Below are positions 8,989 to 16,615 of a stretch of 33,737 nucleotides of DNA, in pieces. The DNA is from Desulfobacteria bacterium (GTDB taxonomy: Bacteria > Desulfobacterota > Desulfobacteria > Desulfobacterales > C00003060). Made by a program: the position numbers and the translations under genes. The notes below the pieces were generated by a model, which searched no databases, had not been told where the DNA came from, and worked only from the letters and a program-made list of their open reading frames with translations. Position 1 is the stretch's first letter; every line of letters begins with the position of its first letter. The DNA is taken from assembly GCA_030145395.1 (NCBI GenBank), contig JAQYVR010000158.1, positions 1 to 33,737 on the forward strand. Reading direction: 5' to 3'.

Positions 8989-9000
8989 GGTTTGCAGTTG

Positions 9001-9038
9001 TCAACGACTTCGGGCCAAACGGAACCTACTTTTGACAG
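9001..9038 (+). repeat. 38-nt imperfect direct repeat, right copy
   Basis: tcaacgacttcgggccaaacggaacctacttttgacag; pairs with 7301-7338. Confidence 0.75.
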
Positions 9039-9082
9039 TCAACATAGAGCCGTCCAAGAATAACTCGTAACTGGGTGTGTCA

Positions 9083-9427
9083 CTAACAGGTCAGATGAAA
9101 CCCAGCCACAACTCTCTTGCCGTCCTGCAAAAGCCTAGTGTACGTATTGCACGCTGATTCGGTTTTTTCTATCAGGACTTTTACTCCACGGTTTTGGAAC
9201 TCAGATATTACAGAGTCTGATACCCGCATGGAACCATAGGCTCCGGTCCCAAAGACGCAGATTTCAGCATCTTCGCTTAGAAGATCCTTGATGTCCTTCA
9301 CTTGCACAAGGTGGCCCTGGGAGCGCCACCACTCAGGTACCACCCTCTTACCGATAAGCTTGACGTCGTTCCGGTAATCCTTTCCATCGATTTGAACGTA
9401 GCCGAATCGGTATGATTGAATATTCAT
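9083..9427 (-). CDS. MTH938/NDUFAF3-like domain protein
   Basis: YRFGYVQIDGKDYRNDVKLIGKRVVPEWWRSQGHLVQVKDIKDLLSEDAEICVFGTGAYGSMRVSD. Confidence 0.82.
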   Translation of the reverse strand: MNIQSYRFGYVQIDGKDYRNDVKLIGKRVVPEWWRSQGHLVQVKDIKDLLSEDAEICVFGTGAYGSMRVSDSVISEFQNRGVKVLIEKTESACNTYTRLLQDGKRVVAGFHLTC

Positions 9428-9494
9428 GGTGGGGAGGGGTTACGCAAAGGTCTCTACGAACGACTATACCGTGCGCTGTTGTCGAGTTGAAGCC

Positions 9495-9917
9495 CTATAG
9501 ACTGTAAATCTTATCGTCGTAAAGGTTGATCCAGTTGTCCCTCAAAGCCCGTATTGCTCCTTTAGTTTTGTCAACCTCTAGGATCAGAGCCGAATCTTGG
9601 GTCTCGAGGGATGGATAAATATGGAGGATATTAATATTGGCCGAGTCCAATACCTTAAGGATTGTGTTCAATCCGCCTGGATGATCCGGGACCTGTGCCG
9701 CAATAACATTCTTGGTCTTGGCTTTGTAGCCGAGGCCGGTCAGGACTGAAATCGCTGCTTCCGGATCGCTGGCAATAAATCGGAGGGTGGCTTTATCCTT
9801 GTCGGTGCCTACCCCAAAGGCGCAGACCCTCACATCGTTGTCATAGAGATGGCCGATGATACGAGAAAGTTCACCCTGCTTGTTCTTGACTCCTAAGACG
9901 ATTTGCTTGACGGTCAT
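9495..9917 (-). CDS. Tandem ACT-domain protein
   Basis: QIVLGVKNKQGELSRIIGHLYDNDVRVCAFGVGTD...AAQVPDHPGGLNTILKVLDSANINILHIYPSLE, two ACT-like repeats. Confidence 0.82.
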   Translation of the reverse strand: MTVKQIVLGVKNKQGELSRIIGHLYDNDVRVCAFGVGTDKDKATLRFIASDPEAAISVLTGLGYKAKTKNVIAAQVPDHPGGLNTILKVLDSANINILHIYPSLETQDSALILEVDKTKGAIRALRDNWINLYDDKIYSL

Positions 9918-9944
9918 GTCTAAGATCCCCGTTACATTCCCGGT

Positions 9945-10526
9945 TTAGGAACCCGATAGCGCATCCACAAATGCAGCACCTTCCTTGATGGCCAGGGTGT
10001 TCATCTTGTGCACCTTTGAGCCCTTTTTTTGAAAGATACTCTTTACACTCTGTATAACTGACTTCAAAGAAACCAAACCGGTTTGTTGCACCAGGGCACC
10101 GATCATAACCATGTTTGCCCCGCGAGTACTGCCCAGTCTTCCGGCGATACTGTTGACCGGTATGGATACGACCTCTATATCTCTGCGCTTAGGCCGGACA
10201 TCTACCAGGTCACTATTCAGGAAAACGGTGCCTCCCGACTTCACCCCTCCCTCAAATCTTATGAGAGAAGGGGTGTTCATCAACACGGCTGAGTCTGGAA
10301 AAGATGCCACCGGCGAGGCGATCGGCTCATCGCTTACAGTGACGGTACAATTGGCGGTTCCACCGCGCACCTCTGCCCCGTAGGATGGAAGATAGGTCAC
10401 ATGCTTGTTCTCGTTCATGCCTGAAGTTGCCAGCACGTAGCCCATCATCAGAACCCCTTGTCCGCCGAAGCCGGAAAATATGGTTTTTGCTTTTGCTATG
10501 GTGGTTTTTTGTGTTTTGGATGTCAT
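9945..10526 (-). CDS. 2-oxoacid:ferredoxin oxidoreductase gamma subunit
   Basis: TIFSGFGGQGVLMMGYVLATSGMNENKHVTYLPSYGAEVRGGTANCTVTVSDEPIASP. Confidence 0.92.
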   Translation of the reverse strand: MTSKTQKTTIAKAKTIFSGFGGQGVLMMGYVLATSGMNENKHVTYLPSYGAEVRGGTANCTVTVSDEPIASPVASFPDSAVLMNTPSLIRFEGGVKSGGTVFLNSDLVDVRPKRRDIEVVSIPVNSIAGRLGSTRGANMVMIGALVQQTGLVSLKSVIQSVKSIFQKKGSKVHKMNTLAIKEGAAFVDALSGS

Positions 10527-10530
10527 TCGG

Positions 10531-11283
10531 TCAATGACCTTTGCCTGTCGTATCCTTGATCACCCCCAGGGGGTAGCTCTTCACGACCTCTTCTTCGATC
10601 CGTTTGCAGGAGTCCACTGATGAGAGCTTCCAATTTGTGGGGCACTGAGACAATATCTCAACCAAAGCAAACCCGAGATCATTCATCTGGACCTGAAACG
10701 CTTTCTTGATGGCCTTTTTGGTTTTGAGGATGCTTTTTGGCGACGTCACCGACGTCCTTGCAACGTAAACGCTTCCCGCTGCTACACCCAGCATTTGACT
10801 CAAGTCGAGGGGATATCCATCCCTGAGGGGTGCTCTCCCCCGCTGTGTTGTTGTAGTGGTTTGTCCAATCAGTGTAGTGGGTGCCATCTGGCCCCCTGTC
10901 ATCCCGTAGACGCCATTGTTTACAAAGATGGCGGTCAGCCGTTCCCCACGGTTGGCTGCATGAATTGTCTCGGCAGTGCCGATGGCAGCGATATCGCCGT
11001 CCCCCTGATACGTAAACACTATCAGGTCCGGTCTGGCTCGCTTTATGCCTGTAGCCACTGCAAGGGCTCGTCCATGGGGCGCTTCTCCCATGTCTACATC
11101 AAAGTAATTATACGCCAGCACAGCGCACCCAGCAGGCGGGACGCCAACGGTCCTCTCCCGAATACCTAGTTCGTCAATCACTTCGGCCGTCAGCCTATGG
11201 ATAATACTGTGGCCGCACCCCGGACAATAGTGAAAAATGGCATCCTTCAGAGCCTCGGGTCTTTTGAATATCTGCTTAGCCAT
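10531..11283 (-). CDS. 2-oxoacid:ferredoxin oxidoreductase beta (TPP-binding) subunit
   Basis: YCPGCGHSIIHRLTAEVIDELG...GDGDIAAIGTAETIHAANRGERLTAIFVNNGVYGMTGGQMAPTTLIGQTTTT. Confidence 0.93.
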   Translation of the reverse strand: MAKQIFKRPEALKDAIFHYCPGCGHSIIHRLTAEVIDELGIRERTVGVPPAGCAVLAYNYFDVDMGEAPHGRALAVATGIKRARPDLIVFTYQGDGDIAAIGTAETIHAANRGERLTAIFVNNGVYGMTGGQMAPTTLIGQTTTTTQRGRAPLRDGYPLDLSQMLGVAAGSVYVARTSVTSPKSILKTKKAIKKAFQVQMNDLGFALVEILSQCPTNWKLSSVDSCKRIEEEVVKSYPLGVIKDTTGKGH

Positions 11284-11295
11284 AGGATTCCTTTG

Positions 11296-12369
11296 TCACT
11301 TATCGAGTTCGTATTTATACATTAGTTTCTTTATTACATTCTCAACCTCATGCGGGGTGGAGATGACACCTCCTGGCCTACCATGAAAGTGTACCGAAGC
11401 CTGTTCGCCCACACTAATCTTCACATCTTCCAACATCTGGCCAAGGTTCATTTCGAATACGAGGATATGCTTGACCGTACGCGTCAAGGCCCGGAGCTCC
11501 TTTTCGGGGAAAGGCCATAATGTTACAGGCCTAAAAAGCCCCACTTCTAGCCCGGCTTCCCTCGCCCGGTTCACAGCACCCTTGGCAATGCGAGCCGCGG
11601 TGCCAAAGGCAACCACAGCAAAGCGAGCACCATCAAGAAGATACGACTCATGCTGGGCTTCACGCTCGGATATGGCCGCATACTTTCTGGCCAGTTTCCA
11701 GTTGAATTGCTCCATCTCGACAGGGTCCAAATGCAATGAAGCAATAAGGCGGGTGTCCCGACCCTTCGTACCGTTTAGCACCCAGTCCTTTTTGGGCAAC
11801 TTGGATGGATCAATCGGATCCGGAAAGCTCACAGGCTCCATCATCTGGCCCATCAAACCATCGCCCAGCAATATGACCGGAGTACGATAGGAGTCAGCCA
11901 AATCAAAGGCTTTCATCGTAAGAGTAACCAGCTCTTGGCCCGAATGCGGGGCAAGCACAATGGTACGATAGCCACCGTGTCCTCCTCCTCTTGTAGCCTG
12001 GAAATAGTCCTGCTGCGAAGGAGCAATGTTCCCCAGTCCTGGGCCTCCACGCATAATGTTTACAATGACGGCGGGGAGTTCCATGCCAGCTATGTAAGAG
12101 ATCCCTTCCAGCTTCAGGCTGATGCCCGGGCTGGAGGACGACGTCATGGCCCGGACTCCGGTCATGCTTGCACCCATGACCATGTTGATTGCGGCCAGCT
12201 CGCTTTCTGCCTGAATGAATGTGGCATCTTCAAGGTCAGCAAAGCGCTCAGACATATACTCGGGGATCTCGTTTTGCGGTGTTATGGGGTAGCCTGCATA
12301 AAAACGACATCCTGCTCGTGTTGCCGCTTCTCCAATCACATGACTCCCGCGCATCAACTGCTTAGCCAT
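11296..12369 (-). CDS. 2-oxoacid:ferredoxin oxidoreductase alpha subunit (VorB/KorA-like)
   Basis: MAKQLMRGSHVIGEAATRAGCRFYAGYPITPQNEIPEYMSERF...QAESELAAINMVMGASMTGVRAMTSSSSPGISLK. Start at MAKQ preferred over the upstream start at 12387. Confidence 0.92.
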   Translation of the reverse strand: MAKQLMRGSHVIGEAATRAGCRFYAGYPITPQNEIPEYMSERFADLEDATFIQAESELAAINMVMGASMTGVRAMTSSSSPGISLKLEGISYIAGMELPAVIVNIMRGGPGLGNIAPSQQDYFQATRGGGHGGYRTIVLAPHSGQELVTLTMKAFDLADSYRTPVILLGDGLMGQMMEPVSFPDPIDPSKLPKKDWVLNGTKGRDTRLIASLHLDPVEMEQFNWKLARKYAAISEREAQHESYLLDGARFAVVAFGTAARIAKGAVNRAREAGLEVGLFRPVTLWPFPEKELRALTRTVKHILVFEMNLGQMLEDVKISVGEQASVHFHGRPGGVISTPHEVENVIKKLMYKYELDK

Positions 12370-12589
12370 GGAACACCTCAATAGCAATATCGGGGCAAGT
12401 TATTGCACACAGAGCACATCCGGTACATTTACGCTTCTTGCTCTTTTCTTTTTCAGTGTACTCGGCCGGATGATAACCCTTGATGTTGAGCTTGTTGCCT
12501 ATCTTGATCTGTCCCTTGGGGCACGCTGCGATACACAGCCCACACCCCTTGCACAGTTCTTTGTCAATCCTTATAAATCCCTTCTTCAA
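12362..12589 (-). CDS. 2 x 4Fe-4S ferredoxin (delta subunit of the 2-oxoacid oxidoreductase)
   Basis: DKELCKGCGLCIAACPKG... and KCTGCALCAITCPDIAIEV; overlaps the alpha-subunit start. Confidence 0.92.
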   Translation of the reverse strand: MKKGFIRIDKELCKGCGLCIAACPKGQIKIGNKLNIKGYHPAEYTEKEKSKKRKCTGCALCAITCPDIAIEVFHG

Positions 12590-12942
12590 ACCTCGATCTC
12601 CTATGCAATACTGTAATTGTCAGAAAATACGGTCATTTGCATGGCTTGTCAAGGGCAATTTCTTCCCTCCCATGCCCCTTCTTCGTTTCAACCATTGATT
12701 TTCCTTAATGATCGCATGATTCTTGAGTGAAGTTCCAAACACTCTTTCTCACAGATCGTGATATCGCAGTTTTCCTTTTCCTTGACACCTTGTGGGAGGG
12801 CCTGATAATTTTGCCAATGGGATCACATTGTTTAATTAGTTTCCATCCATAAATGGCCCTTTTTGCGATGAGCGGCGTTCTTCGCGGGTTTGCGCCTGCG
12901 GCGTACACTTTTGAGGCAAGGGGCAAGTTTGTGTTCCACATT

Positions 12943-12970
12943 GCCTATCACCTATGGCCTATAGCCTATG
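12943..12970. repeat. Short degenerate tandem repeat (GCCTATR-type, about 4 units)
   Basis: gcctatcacctatggcctatagcctatg. Confidence 0.6.
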
Positions 12971-13107
12971 ATCAGGCTTACTCACCACAAAAAATCCTCA
13001 GTTATGAATTGGAAACTTATCCGGTCCCAACACTTGTTACTTTATTTATGGATAGGCACTAATTAGCCCAACTCTCGACTTGTCTTACAGGAGGTAATCC
13101 TCGGCTC

Positions 13108-13716
13108 GTGAAACATTCTTGTTCAGCGATTATCTTATCCGGCGGATTGAACGAACGGATGGCAGGCAAAAACAAGGCCTTTCTTTCCTTAGGCGGTCAG
13201 ACTATCTTAGACCGGCTTTGCAAGTCCTTTCAAGGGCTTTTCGATGAAGTTCTGCTGGTCACCAGGGAACCGCTTCAATATCTATCATTCGACCTGAAGA
13301 TCGTAAGCGATCTCTTTCCAGTTCGCAGCTCTCTTACAGGCATCCACGCGGGGCTGTTTCACGCCTCCGCGCCCCATGCTTTTATTACGGCATGTGACAC
13401 GCCTTTCTTAAGACCGGAATTGATCCAGACGCTTCTGGACGAGCTGGAATCGAGATGGGATGTGATTATGCCTGTGACGGAGCGGGGTAATCAGCCCCTG
13501 TGCGCCATTTACTCAAGACGATGCATAAAACCTATTGAACGTCAGTTACAGAACGGAGAGTCCAAGATTCTCAACTTCTTCCCGAAGGTCAAGGTAAAAG
13601 AGATTCCGGAAGCTGAACTCAGATCAGCCGACCCCGATCTCATCTCCTTCTTCAACATTAATACGCCGGAAGACTTGACCGCGTCCGAGCAAATGTTAGC
13701 GGAGGACTTGAGATGA
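13108..13716 (+). CDS. mobA: Molybdenum cofactor guanylyltransferase MobA
   Basis: AIILSGGLNERMAGKNKAFLSLGGQTILDRL...ITACDTPFLRPELI...FFNINTPEDL; GTG start after aggagg. Confidence 0.9.
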   Translation: MKHSCSAIILSGGLNERMAGKNKAFLSLGGQTILDRLCKSFQGLFDEVLLVTREPLQYLSFDLKIVSDLFPVRSSLTGIHAGLFHASAPHAFITACDTPFLRPELIQTLLDELESRWDVIMPVTERGNQPLCAIYSRRCIKPIERQLQNGESKILNFFPKVKVKEIPEAELRSADPDLISFFNINTPEDLTASEQMLAEDLR

Positions 13717-13721
13717 TTCTG

Positions 13722-13879
13722 TGAAGCCTCCCCGCCCTAAAGGGCGGGGGTTCTGCCTTGCGGCAGCGCTTCGCACCCCGGTAAGGAAGATGAACATTCT
13801 TGTATAGCTCCCCTTGACCCCGCCCTACAGGACGGGCGTTCTGCCTTACGGCAGCACTTCGTGCGCGGGGAGCGAGCCG
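13722..13879 (-). repeat. Structured repeat element, copy C (long form)
   Basis: Reverse complement: TTGAC followed by CGGCTCGCTCCCCGCGCACGAAGTGCTGCCGTAAGGCAGAACGCCCGTCCTGTAGGGCGGGGTCAAGGGGAGCTAT...GCGCTGCCGCAAGGCAGAACCCCCGCCCTTTAGGGCGGGGAGGCTTCA. Confidence 0.88.
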
Positions 13880-14367
13880 GTCAAGAATCTCTTTTCAAGA
13901 AAGTCAGCCAAACCCTCTGTGTCATTCAGCTCGAAGCACGGCGCATCCAGGTCGAGGCTCGTGTCAGACACCAAGGCCACAAGGTTCTTGTCTTCCTTGG
14001 AGAGGGGTTTCTCGTGCACTTGGCTTCGAAATACCTCTATCTTGGGTTTGCCTTCTTTCTTGTATCCTTCTGTTAATATGATATCCACATCCTGGAAGTA
14101 TTTTGAAGCCAGGCTGTCAAGGCATTCCTCAGACTCAATATCCTTAACGAGGGCCAGCTTCTTAGGCGACGAGACGGCCACCGTGCACGCGCCAGCCTCT
14201 TTGTGGCGCCAGCTGTCTTTTCCCTCATGGTCTATATCAAATTCGTGGACATCGTGCTTGATCGTCCCGATGCGATAGCCCCTTTTCTTCAGTTCACGCA
14301 CAAGCTTTTCTAAAAGGGTGGTTTTTCCGGCTCCTGAATTTCCTACAACCGAGACAATCGGTGGCAT
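13846..14367 (-). CDS. mobB: Molybdopterin-guanine dinucleotide biosynthesis protein MobB
   Basis: VSVVGNSGAGKTTLLEKLVRELKKRGYRIGTIKHDVHEFDIDHEGKDSWRHKEAGA; the last 11 residues (TGSLPAHEVLP) and the stop are read from repeat copy C. Confidence 0.9.
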   Translation of the reverse strand: MPPIVSVVGNSGAGKTTLLEKLVRELKKRGYRIGTIKHDVHEFDIDHEGKDSWRHKEAGACTVAVSSPKKLALVKDIESEECLDSLASKYFQDVDIILTEGYKKEGKPKIEVFRSQVHEKPLSKEDKNLVALVSDTSLDLDAPCFELNDTEGLADFLEKRFLTGSLPAHEVLP

Positions 14368-14561
14368 GGTATAATACTCTCGTGAGTTAAATGGTCAGTA
14401 CTTGGCAATTGCTCCAACAGCATCCGGTCGTAAACGCTATTGACATGTTCTCACCTTGTCAAGCTGAAATATGCCAAATAAGGCTTAATTAAACGTTTCG
14501 GAAGTTCTACACTTCGTGGTAATCATGTAACTTTCAGTGGCAGTTTTCTATGCCATTGATC

Positions 14562-14666
14562 TGGAATGATGGAATAATGGGACAATAGAATGTTGGGGAC
14601 AAAAAGGCGAAAAGAATCTTTTCTAACTTCTCTTGAATCCTCTTAACCCATTATTCCACCATTCCA
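14562..14666. repeat. Inverted-repeat unit with 20-bp arms
   Basis: tggaatgatggaataatggg at 14562-14581 and cccattattccaccattcca at 14647-14666 (19/20 complementary). Confidence 0.75.
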
Positions 14667-14842
14667 TCGTTCCATCATAGCGCTAAGGGTTGCGCCTGAC
14701 GGCTTGAAAACATTCCACTGCGTGCCCAATTGGGGCGAAGCCCCTAAGTTCTTCCATGACGGGAATAATTGAGATTCACTTTTTAAGTATTTACATATGT
14801 TCGATTTTTTGGAATTATGTGTTTCCAAAGGGGGGACGTTTC

Positions 14843-15199
14843 ATGGGACTCACTACCTTGATTGAGAGAGTAAAATCCCGCCCGGATTACGCCAATGTTG
14901 GGATGATCCTGTGCCACAACGGCGTGGTTCGGGGGACTTCCCGGGATGGCCGACCCGTATCAGGGCTTACCATCACCGTTGATCACGAGGCCTTGGACGC
15001 CATCCTTGCTGAACAAAGACAAAGGCCGGGCATCATAGAGGTATTGGTTGAGATTAGTGACGGGTCGCTCAAGGTGGGCGATAGTGTCATGTTTATCGTG
15101 GTGGCCGGAGATTTTCGAGACCACGTTATTCCTGTGCTAGAGGATACCTTGAATGCCGTCAAGAAACGGGTGACGCAAAAGACAGAACATTTTATATAG
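14843..15199 (+). CDS. MoaE-like molybdopterin synthase large-subunit homologue
   Basis: VGMILCHNGVVRGTSRDGRPVSGLTITVDHEALDAILAEQRQRPGIIEVLVEISDGSLKVGDSVMFIVVAGDFRDHVIPVLEDTLNAVKKRV; next to moaC. Start set at the ATG after aaggggggac, not at the longer ORF start. Confidence 0.75.
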   Translation: MGLTTLIERVKSRPDYANVGMILCHNGVVRGTSRDGRPVSGLTITVDHEALDAILAEQRQRPGIIEVLVEISDGSLKVGDSVMFIVVAGDFRDHVIPVLEDTLNAVKKRVTQKTEHFI

Positions 15200-15350
15200 A
15201 GTGGAGTGATGGGTTTCAAGAACAGGAGATTTCCAACAACGTTCCGACCCACTACTCCAGTACTCCAATGGCCTATAGAAACCCTGGGACGCACAAGCAC
15301 AGCGGGATCAGTTATTCAGACAAATCTGAACTCTCACAGGGGAGGAAGCT

Positions 15351-15833
15351 ATGCCGACAATGACTCATCTTGATGAAGAAGGCCGGGTTCGCATGGTCGA
15401 TGTCTCCGAGAAATCGGCTACAGTCCGGGAAGCAGTGGCCCATGGGGTCATTACCATGCTACCTGAGACCTTTGACCTGATCAGCGAGCAAAAGGCAAAA
15501 AAAGGAAATGTCCTTGAGACCGCTCGCATTGCGGGCATCATGGCTGCGAAAAAGACAGCGGAACTGATTCCAATGTGTCACCCCCTCAGCATTTCCTTTG
15601 TGCAGATCGATTTTTTTCCGAATCCCGACACTCACAGCATCCGGATAGAGGCCGTTGTACGTGTGGTCAGCCAGACCGGGGTCGAGATGGAAGCATTCAC
15701 AGCCGCCACGATCGCGGCTTTGACCATCTATGACATGTGCAAATCATACGATCGGGCCATGACCATCTCTGATGTGTACCTGATTAAGAAGTCAGGGGGA
15801 AAGAGCGGCATCTTTGAGAGGGCATCATCATGA
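15351..15833 (+). CDS. moaC: Cyclic pyranopterin monophosphate synthase MoaC
   Basis: MVDVSEKSATVREAVAHGVITM...AGIMAAKKTAELIPMCHPL...GVEMEAFTAATIAALTIYDMCKSYDRAMTISDVYLIKKSGGKSG. Confidence 0.96.
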   Translation: MPTMTHLDEEGRVRMVDVSEKSATVREAVAHGVITMLPETFDLISEQKAKKGNVLETARIAGIMAAKKTAELIPMCHPLSISFVQIDFFPNPDTHSIRIEAVVRVVSQTGVEMEAFTAATIAALTIYDMCKSYDRAMTISDVYLIKKSGGKSGIFERASS

Positions 15834-16615
15834 AAGACTCCGTCACTTATGATGTTGTCGAATTTGGAGAAGGTATTTTCCGAAAGACCGAGGCGATTGC
15901 CATACAGGAAGTTCCCTTGACTATCTACCTCAATGGTCACGAGGTGGTCACCCTGCTGTGTACTGGAAAGGTCCCTATATTCTTGGCCGTGGGATTCCTG
16001 AAGTCTGACGGACTCATTACGGATTATGAGCAACTCAAGGATGTCAAGGTTGAAGAAGAACCCGAAAGGCTCATGGCGCATGTGGAGACAACTCACGATC
16101 CCTTCAAGTTCCAACGCTTGGAACGCTCCATTACATCCGGGTGTGGAAAAGGCACAAATTTCACGCGTAATGTAGAAACCATTGCCTCGACCACCGTTAC
16201 CACAAAGCTGATAGTGACACCGGAGCAGGTCTTGCGGTTGTCGGCCGAACTCAACGAACGTTCGACCCTCTTCAGGGCTACCGGTGGATGTCACAATGCA
16301 TCGCTTGCCACACCCGAAGGAATCCTGATCTTTAGAGAAGACATTGGCAGACATAATGCTATTGATATGATTTGCGGTGAATGTTTCTTGGACAAGATTC
16401 CCACAGAGGATAAACTCATCGTCTCTACCGGCCGCATTGCCTCGGAGATTCTGATGAAGGTTATGCGTCTGGGGGTGTCCATCCTTGTGTCAGGCGCGGC
16501 TGCGACGCGATTCTCCATCGACCTGGCCCGAAAGACCAATATGACGCTAATCGGACGGGCACGCAAAGGGCGTATGGTAGTCTACAATCACGGTGGGAGA
16601 ATTGCGGGCCTATGA
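15830..16615 (+). CDS. fdhD: Formate dehydrogenase accessory sulfurtransferase FdhD
   Basis: TSGCGKGTNF, FRATGGCHNASLATPEG, FREDIGRHNAIDMICGE, STGRIASEILMKVMRLG; overlaps moaC. Confidence 0.93.
   Translation: MKDSVTYDVVEFGEGIFRKTEAIAIQEVPLTIYLNGHEVVTLLCTGKVPIFLAVGFLKSDGLITDYEQLKDVKVEEEPERLMAHVETTHDPFKFQRLERSITSGCGKGTNFTRNVETIASTTVTTKLIVTPEQVLRLSAELNERSTLFRATGGCHNASLATPEGILIFREDIGRHNAIDMICGECFLDKIPTEDKLIVSTGRIASEILMKVMRLGVSILVSGAAATRFSIDLARKTNMTLIGRARKGRMVVYNHGGRIAGL

Noticed and set aside
12705-12941. 78-aa minus-strand ORF between the ferredoxin gene and mobA
   Set aside because: No recognisable domain; lies in a probable repeat-rich intergenic region.
12943-12970. GCCTATR tandem stretch considered as a CRISPR remnant
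   Set aside because: Units are 6-8 nt with no spacers and no cas genes; simple degenerate repeat.
13814-14278. 154-aa plus-strand ORF (TGVLPYGSTSCAGSEP...)
   Set aside because: Translation of repeat copy C and the antisense of mobB; the same peptide (FRTGVLPYGSTSCAGS) appears antisense to copy A. Spurious.
15728-16354. 208-aa minus-strand ORF antisense to fdhD
   Set aside because: Shadow ORF; fdhD is clearly identified on the plus strand.
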